DNA of 52,632 nucleotides, taken from assembly GCA_947175535.1 (NCBI GenBank), contig CAMWNF010000006.1:1-52632 (forward strand), given 5' to 3'. This document shows positions 1 to 7,200 of the stretch, piece by piece. The stretch comes from an uncultured Bacteroidales bacterium. GTDB taxonomy: Bacteria > Bacteroidota > Bacteroidia > Bacteroidales > Muribaculaceae. The notes below the pieces were generated by a model. It ran no database searches, was not told the origin of the DNA, and saw only the letters and a list, made by a program, of their open reading frames with translations. Position numbers and translations under genes: made by a program. Numbering within the stretch: position 1 is the first letter of the stretch; every line of letters begins with the position of its first letter.

Positions 1-322
1 TCTTAACCTGGAAAGTTTCGTTTTTGACACTGTAGACCATTGTACCGATTACGTAGGCAGGGATAAGGTCGTGAGTAAACTGTACGCGGCTGTATTTTGC
101 ATCAATCAGCTGGGCGAGCGTCTTGATGGCAAGTGTCTTTGCCAGACCGGGGACACCTTCGAGAAGAACGTGACCGTTTGACAGAAGGGCAATGAGAAGA
201 GACTCAACGAGGTGTTTCTGACCTACGATGGTCTGATCCATGCCGTGCGTAATCAGATTTATAAAATCGCTTTTGCTTGCTACGAGAGCGTTCAGCTCTC
301 TGATGTTAACAGATTCACTCAT
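1..322 (-). CDS. MoxR-family AAA+ ATPase, N-terminal part (runs off window)
   Basis: This is the N-terminal 107 residues of a MoxR-type AAA+ chaperone ATPase; the rest lies beyond the window edge. The start is the ATG at 322-320. A Walker A motif GVPGLAKT is present at about residues 55-62. In the family, these ATPases act with VWA-domain proteins on metallo- or membrane-protein maturation, and in Bacteroidales they usually head a Bat/aerotolerance-type operon. The segment after Walker A is odd: where the family reads close to FTPDLLPADVIGT, this one reads FTHDLIPAYVIGT, with two unusual residues, each a single G:C to T:A transversion from the usual codon. A TAATTTTG promoter box lies about 75 bases upstream. 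Confidence 0.85.
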   Translation of the reverse strand, partial: MSESVNIRELNALVASKSDFINLITHGMDQTIVGQKHLVESLLIALLSNGHVLLEGVPGLAKTLAIKTLAQLIDAKYSRVQFTHDLIPAYVIGTMVYSVKNETFQVK

Positions 323-367
323 AAGTGATGGTATAATTGAAAGATTTAATATATCGTTATAGGGCAA

Positions 368-382
368 AGTCTGACTCAGACT
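368..382. promoter_or_regulatory. Perfect 15-base palindrome in the moxR leader
   Basis: AGTCTGACTCAGACT is a perfect dyad with 7-base arms around one central base. It sits just downstream of the predicted moxR transcription start, a normal place for a repressor operator. No regulator for it can be named from the sequence. Confidence 0.4.
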
Positions 383-395
383 CGCTTTTCTTATA

Positions 396-403
396 CAAAA
401 TTA
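396..403 (-). promoter_or_regulatory. Bacteroidales -7 box for moxR
   Basis: On the minus strand this reads TAATTTTG, matching the Bacteroidales sigma consensus TAnnTTTG. The predicted start of transcription is near 389, giving a leader of about 65 bases before the moxR ATG. Confidence 0.45.
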
Positions 404-518
404 CAATTATAACAACTACTTACTTAACGGAGAATGTTAATTTTATCTATTAAGTCTTTAATGTGTTAAACTTTAACTTTTTTTGTGCGAAAACCGTTGT
501 CTTTCGAGCGTTTGCAGC

Positions 519-1547
519 CTATTCAAAGCGACTGTAGATATCACTGGCAAGGCTTTTGGCGCGGGCGAGTGTCTGCTCGCGGGAGCCTTCCGGCTCAAAA
601 TCAGAACGTGCAGGTATGATAACTCTTGTGCCGGGTTTGATTTTGTTCGGATTTCCGAGTTTATCGGAATTCGCCTCGTATATGAACACCCAGTATTCCA
701 TCTGATTGTAATATTGGCGTGCCATAGTTGTCAGGAAACGATTTGGCGTGACGGTGTCAAAGACTTGTGCTTCAGCTTTAATACGCGGAAGCTCTTTCGG
801 GGCGGTCGGTTCAGACTCAACCTTGCTTTCGGGCACTGTGTCTTCGATTACTTCTTCTACAACCAACGTTTCAACACTTTCGACTGCGGATGTAACACAT
901 GGCTCCGGTTTTAGATATTCGTTATAGTTCTCGTTGTTACCAAATAAATGACAGAGTGTATCATAACCGAAATATGCCATCACCGCACCCAATATCAATC
1001 CGGTTATGAATGCCAATATAGACCATGTAAGAGTATGATTGCGTGGCGAAGACACTTCCATTTCTAAAGGAATACCTTTGTATTCCTCGTAATATTGCGT
1101 TGACTGAGTCTCTATCTGAGAATCAGGCGGTGTCGGAGTGGCTGTGGTCTCTTGCTTTTCGTCGGCTACGGTATCTGTTTTAATGATAGATGCTTTCGGC
1201 TGATTGACAGATGTTTCAATGGGTGGTTCGGACGTGTTTTCCGGCACGTCTGCTATCATAGGTTCAGAGATGTCGGCATCACCTACTGCAATTGGTTCAA
1301 ACATCTCGAAGGGCTGATTTACAGCCGCCGCGAGTTCAGGGTCAATCGTAAATATAATGGGTTGTTCTGCTTCTGAGGTGCGGGTGAATGTACCGAGCCC
1401 TTTGATTGTAACGTTTTCACTGACTGCAAGCGCATCTTCGATATGTGAAAAAAATGCCTTGATGAATTTTTCAGCTTCATCACGGTTTATATTTTCAGTC
1501 TTCGCTAATATCTCAGCAAGGTGGGGGAGTGCAATGGTATTATTCAT
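519..1547 (-). CDS. HU-domain / transmembrane / LysM-like fusion protein
   Basis: This 342-residue protein starts with an HU-type DNA-binding fold (about residues 1-90, with the KGLGTFTR strand near 49-56). An acidic and Pro/Thr-rich linker follows, then one transmembrane helix (about 172-193, WSILAFITGLILGAVMAYFG). After a second acidic linker comes a C-terminal LysM-like module (about 265-312, with a YW-IYEAN core and an IKPGTRVIIP end). The architecture would tie a nucleoid-type domain to a domain placed across the membrane that may meet peptidoglycan, although many family members are annotated simply as HU proteins. It overlaps the upstream HU gene by 8 bases and is the last gene of the proS-umuDC-HU run. 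Its exact role is unknown. Confidence 0.8.
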   Translation of the reverse strand: MNNTIALPHLAEILAKTENINRDEAEKFIKAFFSHIEDALAVSENVTIKGLGTFTRTSEAEQPIIFTIDPELAAAVNQPFEMFEPIAVGDADISEPMIADVPENTSEPPIETSVNQPKASIIKTDTVADEKQETTATPTPPDSQIETQSTQYYEEYKGIPLEMEVSSPRNHTLTWSILAFITGLILGAVMAYFGYDTLCHLFGNNENYNEYLKPEPCVTSAVESVETLVVEEVIEDTVPESKVESEPTAPKELPRIKAEAQVFDTVTPNRFLTTMARQYYNQMEYWVFIYEANSDKLGNPNKIKPGTRVIIPARSDFEPEGSREQTLARAKSLASDIYSRFE

Positions 1548-1818
1548 GGGAGAGACGTTTTTTTAAGGATGAACCGGCTGTGAAATTCACTGATATGGCT
1601 GGTGGAAAAAGTTTGGTAACGCCATCAGTTTTATCCACATCAACATATTCTTCTCTTTTTACGGCTTCGAAACGACCAAATCCAGGCACCGCTATCGAGT
1701 CAAGATTACATAAGGCTTCTTTTATAGATTCGGTTAGTGCTGAAGCCAGGGTCTTCACTTCTGCGGGTTCTTTTCCTATTTGCCTGGCGAGGCCGGCGAT
1801 AAATGTATTATTATCCAT
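1540..1818 (-). CDS. HU-family DNA-binding protein
   Basis: This 92-residue protein has the length and pattern of HU/IHF subunits: a helical N-terminus, then the VPGFGRFEAVKREEY strand region in the place of the HU beta arm base, and a basic C-terminal end (KKRLSHE). HU proteins bend and compact DNA as dimers. The gene overlaps the end of umuC by 8 bases at its start and the HU/LysM gene by 8 bases at its end, so all three are almost certainly co-translated. Pairing of a plain HU with an HU/LysM fusion suggests that the two may dimerise (inference). Confidence 0.85.
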   Translation of the reverse strand: MDNNTFIAGLARQIGKEPAEVKTLASALTESIKEALCNLDSIAVPGFGRFEAVKREEYVDVDKTDGVTKLFPPAISVNFTAGSSLKKRLSHE

Positions 1819-3088
1819 GATGGGTGCAATTTATTCTTATTATATCAGAGAGTCGGGTTGAAAATAAGCGTGAGGGCATCTCCCGTCTGACAAACGTATC
1901 AATCGGGCAGTAGGCTGCGGTGTGGATTTTGTCGTGACCTAAAGAGCAACGGTTGATGGAATCAACAACCGACATCAGCTTTTTACGGCGTTCGCGCTGT
2001 GTCGGATTGCCGAAGAGAGACTGCTGGATATGTGCCGCGTCAGTCAAGTCAGTTATGATGATACCCGCTCTTTTATATTCATGAGTCTTACTATATATCG
2101 AGCGAAGCGCATCTGTAGCGACAGTGGTCAGCCTCAATGTGTCGGCAGTCGGTTCGTCAAAACTTCGGTGAGCGGAGCGCTGATATTGGTCGATATCATC
2201 ACGGAACCTGTCAGTTTGGATAAAGACAGACAAAGACGCCGCGCACAACGAACGTTCGCGGAGTTTTCTGCCTACAATGTTAGCGAAAGCCGCCATTGCG
2301 GATGCAAGTTCTTCAAATGTAGCGATTGGTTTTCCGAACGAGCGCGTGCATATCATATTTTTCTGCGGTGCTTCGTCCGACTCTATATCGACACAAGGCT
2401 GACTGTTTAGCTCCAACCATGTCTTTTCGCCTGTTATATTCAATACTTTTTCAATCTCTTCCTTAGTCCAGTCTGCGAATTGAAGGGCATTATTTATTCC
2501 GTAATCAGCCAGTCGACGGCTAAGTCGTCTGCCGATGCCCCATATCTCTCTGATTGGAGTCAGTTCAAGTGCTTTACGCCGTTTTTCTTCTGTATCTATT
2601 ACGCAGCAGGAGCGGTAGCCGGGATATTTTTTTGCAAAACGGGCGGCGACTTTAGCAAGGGTTTTTGTCGGTGCGATGCCGAGCGAGGTTGGTATGCCTG
2701 TATTGCGTCTCACTTTCCTGACAATTTCACGCCCGAAATCAGGTAAATCTTCAGAAAGCATATCGTCAAAATGGAGAAAGGCTTCGTCGATGGAATATAT
2801 TTCTATGTCAGGAACCATGGAGAAAAGCGTGGACATTACGCGCGATGACATGTCGCCATAGAGTTTATGATTACCTGAAAAGGTCTCGATACCATAGGCT
2901 TTACACGCTCCTCTGATTTTGAAGTAAGGGTCTCCGCGTTTTATGCCGAGGTCTTTGGCTTCGTTGGAGATAGATACGGCGCATCCGTCATTGTTGCTGA
3001 ATACAATAACGGGTTTCCTGCGTATGGACGGATTGAATACCCGTTCGCACGACACAAAGAAGTTATTGCAGTCAATCAGCCCTATCAT
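1811..3088 (-). CDS. umuC: Y-family DNA polymerase V catalytic subunit
   Basis: This 425-residue Y-family translesion polymerase is close to the normal UmuC length. It opens with the metal-binding LIDCNNFFVSCERVF motif, has the catalytic YSIDEAFLHF near residue 100, a helix-hairpin-helix thumb region (IREIWGIGRRLSRRL), and the little-finger domain behind it. UmuC with processed UmuD copies past lesions and is mutagenic. umuD lies 21 bases upstream on the same strand, and an HU gene overlaps the 3' end by 8 bases. SOS control is expected from the family, but I did not identify a LexA box. Confidence 0.95.
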   Translation of the reverse strand: MIGLIDCNNFFVSCERVFNPSIRRKPVIVFSNNDGCAVSISNEAKDLGIKRGDPYFKIRGACKAYGIETFSGNHKLYGDMSSRVMSTLFSMVPDIEIYSIDEAFLHFDDMLSEDLPDFGREIVRKVRRNTGIPTSLGIAPTKTLAKVAARFAKKYPGYRSCCVIDTEEKRRKALELTPIREIWGIGRRLSRRLADYGINNALQFADWTKEEIEKVLNITGEKTWLELNSQPCVDIESDEAPQKNMICTRSFGKPIATFEELASAMAAFANIVGRKLRERSLCAASLSVFIQTDRFRDDIDQYQRSAHRSFDEPTADTLRLTTVATDALRSIYSKTHEYKRAGIIITDLTDAAHIQQSLFGNPTQRERRKKLMSVVDSINRCSLGHDKIHTAAYCPIDTFVRREMPSRLFSTRLSDIIRINCTHHG

Positions 3089-3109
3089 GAAGAGGTTTTG
3101 AGTAGGACG

Positions 3110-3622
3110 TCAGCGACGGAATGAACGTTTTTTACGCGGACGGCGATTCTGTTTGATAGTGTATGTCACGACTCCCCATATCTCAAAACGATTATCGGGA
3201 GTGACAAGTATTGGGTCGAATGATTCGTTTGAGGGGATGAGCCATACCCGTTCGCGCTCAAGACGAATGCGTTTGAGGGTAAATTCTCCGTCAATGCAGC
3301 ACACTGTGAGGTCTCCGTCATCAGGTTCGATTGAACGGTCGATAACAAGCAAATCACCCGGTTCGATTCCTTCCTCAATCATGGATTCCCCTTCGACACG
3401 CCCATAGAACGTCGATGCAGGATGTTTTACAATCTCACGGTTAAGATCAATCGATTCATTGAGATAATCCTGCGCAGGAGAAGGGAACCCAGCTTGGATG
3501 CCCTCATCTGCATACGGAAGTGCCAACGAGCCTGATACATCGGCGTTAAATATGTCGACAGTTACCGAAGTGTTATTTGAGGAGGAAGTCACAGATAGCG
3601 GATGATTAATAGTTACGTGCAA
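3110..3622 (-). CDS. umuD: UmuD, LexA-like S24 self-cleaving Pol V subunit
   Basis: This 170-residue protein carries the S24 peptidase core of UmuD. The autocleavage bond is Ala44-Gly45 in QAGFPSPA. The catalytic serine is Ser80 in GESM, and the general base is Lys117 in FTLKR. RecA-stimulated self-cleavage turns UmuD into the active Pol V partner. The N-terminal arm before the cleavage site is rich in Ser/Thr/Asn and longer than in the enterobacterial protein. Its first 17 bases overlap the 3' end of proS, so it probably depends on the proS transcript or on a promoter inside proS. It is followed by umuC. Confidence 0.93.
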   Translation of the reverse strand: MHVTINHPLSVTSSSNNTSVTVDIFNADVSGSLALPYADEGIQAGFPSPAQDYLNESIDLNREIVKHPASTFYGRVEGESMIEEGIEPGDLLVIDRSIEPDDGDLTVCCIDGEFTLKRIRLERERVWLIPSNESFDPILVTPDNRFEIWGVVTYTIKQNRRPRKKRSFRR

Positions 3623-5087
3623 TAATCACACGGCGCGCTGAAGGCTTACCTGTAACCATACATACACCGGGGGTATCATCTCCGTCAAGAGGTATGCAAC
3701 GGATTGTTGCCTTGGTCTCTTCCTTGATGCGTTCCTCGGTCTCTGTTGTACCGTCCCAGTGACATAGGAAGAAGCCGCCGTCTTCGATTTTTTCTTTGAA
3801 TTCTTCGTAAGAGTCGCAGACGTAGGTTTTCTCGTTGCGCATTTTCAATGCCTTCTGATAGATATTGTTCTGGATGTCCTCAAGAAGACCGTTGATATGT
3901 TCGGCGATACCTGCGAGTGGAAGCACTTCTTTTTCAAGAGTGTCGCGGCGCATTAATTCGACTGTGCCGTTTTCGATGTCGCGCGCACCGATAGCGAGAC
4001 GTACAGGCACGCCTTTGAGCTCGTAATCAGCGAATTTGAAGCCGGGACGCTTGTTGTCGGCGTCATCATATTTGACACTGATTCCGAGTTCACGCAGGCG
4101 TTCGATAATCGGTAGCACCTTGTCGGTTATAGCAGCAAGCTGTTCTGCATTCTTTGATATTGGAATAATCACGACCTGTATCGGTGCAAGGTGGGGAGGA
4201 AGTACAAGACCGTTATCGTCAGAGTGGGTCATGATGAGCGCACCCATCAGTCGGGTCGATACACCCCAGGAGTTAGCCCATACATATTCGGGTTTGTTTT
4301 CTTTGTTGGCGAATGTTACGTCGAATGCCTTTGCGAAGTTCTGACCGAGATTGTGAGAGGTTCCCGATTGTAAGGCTTTTCCGTCCTGCATCATAGCTTC
4401 GATAGTATAGGTGTTAAGCGCACCGGCGAAGCGTTCGTTGGCACTCTTCACCCCCTTGATGACGGGCATAGCCATATATTTTTCGGCGAATTCAGCATAA
4501 AGATTAATCATCTCAACTGTGCGCGCTTCCGATTCTTCGGCGGTAGCATGTGCGCAGTGTCCTTCCTGCCATAGGAATTCGGCTGTGCGGAGGAACATGC
4601 GCGTGCGCATTTCCCAACGCATTACGTTAGCCCACTGGTTGCAGAGGATAGGAAGGTCGCGGTAGCTGTGAATCCAGTTTTTATAAGTACCCCAGATTAT
4701 AGTCTCGGAGGTTGGACGCACGATTAGTTCTTCTTCAAGACGGGCATCAGGGTCGACAACTACGCCGTTTCCATTGGGGTCATTTTTCAGACGGTAGTGG
4801 GTCACGACCGCACATTCTTTGGCAAAACCTTCGACGTGTTCAGCCTCACGACAGAGAAACGATTTCGGAATCAGCAGGGGAAAGTAAGCGTTCTGTACGC
4901 CGGTTTCTTTGAACATACGGTCGAGAGTCTGCTGCATTTTTTCCCATATAGCGTATCCGTATGGTTTGATGACCATACAGCCGCGCACTGCAGATTGCTC
5001 TGCGAGGTCAGCTTTGACTACGAGTTCGTTGTACCACTGTGAGTAATTGTCCTTGCGCTTGGTAAGGCCTTTGAGTTCGATTGCCAT
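3606..5087 (-). CDS. proS: Prolyl-tRNA synthetase, archaeal/eukaryotic type
   Basis: This 493-residue class II synthetase charges tRNA-Pro. Motif 2-like [16 protein letters not shown] and an [19 protein letters not shown] stretch identify ProS, and the length and the C-terminal [10 protein letters not shown]...RRVIIARNY end fit the short archaeal/eukaryotic-type enzyme used by Bacteroidetes, without the INS editing insertion of E. coli ProS. It is the first gene of a five-gene minus-strand run that continues directly into umuD, linking a housekeeping enzyme to mutagenic repair. A TAAATTTG promoter box is about 80 bases upstream. Confidence 0.96.
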   Translation of the reverse strand: MAIELKGLTKRKDNYSQWYNELVVKADLAEQSAVRGCMVIKPYGYAIWEKMQQTLDRMFKETGVQNAYFPLLIPKSFLCREAEHVEGFAKECAVVTHYRLKNDPNGNGVVVDPDARLEEELIVRPTSETIIWGTYKNWIHSYRDLPILCNQWANVMRWEMRTRMFLRTAEFLWQEGHCAHATAEESEARTVEMINLYAEFAEKYMAMPVIKGVKSANERFAGALNTYTIEAMMQDGKALQSGTSHNLGQNFAKAFDVTFANKENKPEYVWANSWGVSTRLMGALIMTHSDDNGLVLPPHLAPIQVVIIPISKNAEQLAAITDKVLPIIERLRELGISVKYDDADNKRPGFKFADYELKGVPVRLAIGARDIENGTVELMRRDTLEKEVLPLAGIAEHINGLLEDIQNNIYQKALKMRNEKTYVCDSYEEFKEKIEDGGFFLCHWDGTTETEERIKEETKATIRCIPLDGDDTPGVCMVTGKPSARRVIIARNY

Positions 5088-5166
5088 ATCTTGTTGAGTG
5101 TCTTTTGATTATTCTTATGTTGTGTATAGTCTCAGAGTCATTTGTAGACTCCTATGAAAAGTTATG

Positions 5167-5174
5167 CAAATTTA
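5167..5174 (-). promoter_or_regulatory. Bacteroidales -7 box for proS
   Basis: The minus strand reads TAAATTTG, matching TAnnTTTG. Transcription would begin near 5160, leaving a leader of roughly 70 bases ahead of the proS start at 5087. Confidence 0.5.
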
Positions 5175-5238
5175 CTAAAATCTTTCAAGCCGACAAAATC
5201 ATCGTCACTCCTTAAATCGGCGTCTGATTATATTTTTA

Positions 5239-5246
5239 TAACTTTG
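5239..5246 (+). promoter_or_regulatory. Bacteroidales -7 box for the ECF sigma gene
   Basis: TAACTTTG matches TAnnTTTG. It predicts transcription from about 5253, which rules out the GTG at 5246 as a start codon and supports the ATG at 5345 (or 5294) for the sigma factor. Confidence 0.5.
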
Positions 5247-5344
5247 TGACTCTCAATGCGCTAAAATCGGCACAAAAAATAATTTACTGCGAAATGAAAC
5301 TATTAGGCAGCCACTTGCACCTTATAAAGCAAAATCCTTCAGAA

Positions 5345-5836
5345 ATGAAAAGTCCGCCACTCAACGAAAGGGAGTTTGCTTGCTTGGTTAAGGAGCACTC
5401 CCGCATCATCAACAAAGTCTGTTATTTCTACGCTACAGAAAAAATGCCTTTCGAAGATTTGCGTCAGGAAGTCTACGTCAATCTTTGGTTAAGCATTAGT
5501 CAGTTCCGTGGAGACAGCAAACTCTCAACATGGGTTTATCGCGTCGCTGTAAACACGGCATTAATGACACTGCGTTCATCAAAGTCAAAGGTCGAAACCG
5601 GTCCGCTCGATTTAAGGTCAATTGATGTTTCAAGCGAAATTGATGATGAACAAAGAGAAAATCTCCAGACGCTTTATAACTTAATCAGTCGTTTGGATGA
5701 TATAGAAAAGGCAATAATTCTTCTTTGGCTTGATGAATATACATACGATGAAATTGCCGAAACCATAGGTTTGAAACGTAATACTGTTGCGACCAAATTA
5801 CATAGAATAAAAGAAAAACTCTCAAAAGCAATATGA
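5345..5836 (+). CDS. RNA polymerase ECF-type sigma factor
   Basis: The chosen start gives a 163-residue sigma-70 family ECF factor. Region 2 (EDLRQEVYVNLWLSISQFRG, then STWVYRVAVNTAL) is followed by a short linker and region 4 with its helix-turn-helix (YDEIAETIGLKRNTVATKLHRI). Such factors direct RNA polymerase to a small regulon and are usually held by an anti-sigma factor. The frame stays open to 5246, but the promoter box at 5239-5246 makes starts upstream of about 5253 unlikely; 5294 remains possible. The next gene begins one base after the stop and encodes a membrane protein, which may be the cognate anti-sigma or sensor (inference). Confidence 0.9.
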   Translation: MKSPPLNEREFACLVKEHSRIINKVCYFYATEKMPFEDLRQEVYVNLWLSISQFRGDSKLSTWVYRVAVNTALMTLRSSKSKVETGPLDLRSIDVSSEIDDEQRENLQTLYNLISRLDDIEKAIILLWLDEYTYDEIAETIGLKRNTVATKLHRIKEKLSKAI

Positions 5837-5837
5837 T

Positions 5838-6389
5838 ATGCAGATTGAAGAATTGAAAAAAAACATGTCGCTCCTTGAGCACGTACTTGCTAAAACCGAT
5901 ACTAAGATTAAAATAAACGTAGCGGCGTCGGAAACCGCTCAAAAGAAAATACTGAAACGGTATCGTCTGGGCATTATATCCTGCACCGTACTTGCAGTCG
6001 TTTTTATCATTGCTTGGATGGGGAAAGGTATATTCCAGTCTTTCCAGCCATACCAACGAGGTTTTCTCGCCATTTACCTGACAATGGCGGCAGTATGGTA
6101 TATATTTTTATATATAAAGCTAAAAAAGATAAATGTCGCGCAACTGACGCCCTCCCGACTATTCCTTAAAACAACCCGATTGAAAATTTACACATTCTCA
6201 GGTGAAGCGGTATCAGTCATCGGACTTGCGGTTTTCTTCACATTATTCCTTTCCGACCTTGTAACTGTTAGCCCGCTTGCTTTTTGGTTATGTGTTATTA
6301 CGTTAGCTGTCGGATTTATCCGTTCAGCCGTATATTTTCTGCCAAAATACATTGAGTTATATAACAACCTCAATACTGTCGCAGAATAA
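5838..6389 (+). CDS. Four-helix membrane protein, possible anti-sigma partner
   Basis: This 183-residue protein has a charged cytoplasmic-looking N-terminus of about 40 residues (MQIEELKKNMSLLEHVL...) and then four hydrophobic helices at about 44-64, 72-95, 118-137 and 143-165. It has no recognisable zinc-binding anti-sigma HxxxCxxC motif. Its one-base spacing from the ECF sigma gene argues for coupled translation and a joint role. Membrane proteins of this shape often follow ECF genes in Bacteroidetes, but the function here is inferred from position only. Confidence 0.75.
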   Translation: MQIEELKKNMSLLEHVLAKTDTKIKINVAASETAQKKILKRYRLGIISCTVLAVVFIIAWMGKGIFQSFQPYQRGFLAIYLTMAAVWYIFLYIKLKKINVAQLTPSRLFLKTTRLKIYTFSGEAVSVIGLAVFFTLFLSDLVTVSPLAFWLCVITLAVGFIRSAVYFLPKYIELYNNLNTVAE

Positions 6390-6395
6390 AGCCAT

Positions 6396-7199
6396 CTACA
6401 AGTCGATTATATCAAGGTCGGCAGGAATGGTTACTTTCCCGGAAAAATATGCTGACGCTTCGTGGGCATATTTTTCCTGTTTTTCAATTGTCGAATCTTC
6501 GCTGTGATATAATATCAGATGCTTTATGTCGCATCTCTGTGCAGTTTTGGCTACATCTTTGACTGTCAGGTGATGTTTTTCGTACGGATGGAAAATATCA
6601 CGGTCGGCATAGCGGCAGAATGCTCCGCAAATAAGATAGTCTGTATTTTTTGCAGCCTCGCGATTTTGCTGAGTCAGAGCCTCGTCACCAAGTGAGACAA
6701 TAGAACGACCATCGGTAAATGTCAGTCTGAATCCGAGTTGCTTAACATTCTCTGACATTACATCGAAAAAATCCACGGTTGCGTTGCCAACCACAATCTG
6801 CGATGGAGGGTTAATTACATGTATATCGGTGACGTCTTTAATCATTGAGAAATATGAATCAAGAAATGTCAGTCGGCATATTTCAATCAATGCGGAGACG
6901 GTAGGTTCGTTTGCATATATATGTAGCGGTGGAAGTGTTTTTCCGCTTTTTACAAGATTTATTCTTGCCCGGACTATCCAGACCGCTCCGAGAATATGGT
7001 CGGTGTGGGCGTGGCTTATAACAAAATGTGTCAGCTCCGCCGGAGCAATTCCGGCACGCTCAAGTCTTTCGAATATACCATTGCCGCCGCCCGCATCCGC
7101 CAGCAGTGTGAAGTGATCGCTCTTGATGATAAAGCAGGAGTTATAGCTGTGTGTGGGAAAGGCACTTCCGGTGCCGAGCATTATAAGTCTGGCTACCAT
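6396..7199 (-). CDS. MBL-fold metallo-hydrolase (RNase Z/phosphodiesterase-like)
   Basis: This 267-residue metallo-beta-lactamase-fold protein carries the metal signature HAHTDH at residues 63-68, an N-terminal strand LIMLGTGSAFPT typical of the RNase Z/ElaC-like branch, a later SLGDEAL (aspartate ligand) and a C-terminal histidine region (HPYEKHHLTVKD, LILYHSED). Substrates in this branch include tRNA 3' ends, cyclic nucleotides and small phosphodiesters; which applies is not decidable. It begins one base after the stop of the upstream glycosidase gene, so the two are co-transcribed. The convergent 5838-6389 gene ends 6 bases away. Confidence 0.85.
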   Translation of the reverse strand: MVARLIMLGTGSAFPTHSYNSCFIIKSDHFTLLADAGGGNGIFERLERAGIAPAELTHFVISHAHTDHILGAVWIVRARINLVKSGKTLPPLHIYANEPTVSALIEICRLTFLDSYFSMIKDVTDIHVINPPSQIVVGNATVDFFDVMSENVKQLGFRLTFTDGRSIVSLGDEALTQQNREAAKNTDYLICGAFCRYADRDIFHPYEKHHLTVKDVAKTAQRCDIKHLILYHSEDSTIEKQEKYAHEASAYFSGKVTIPADLDIIDL

Positions 7200-7200
7200 T

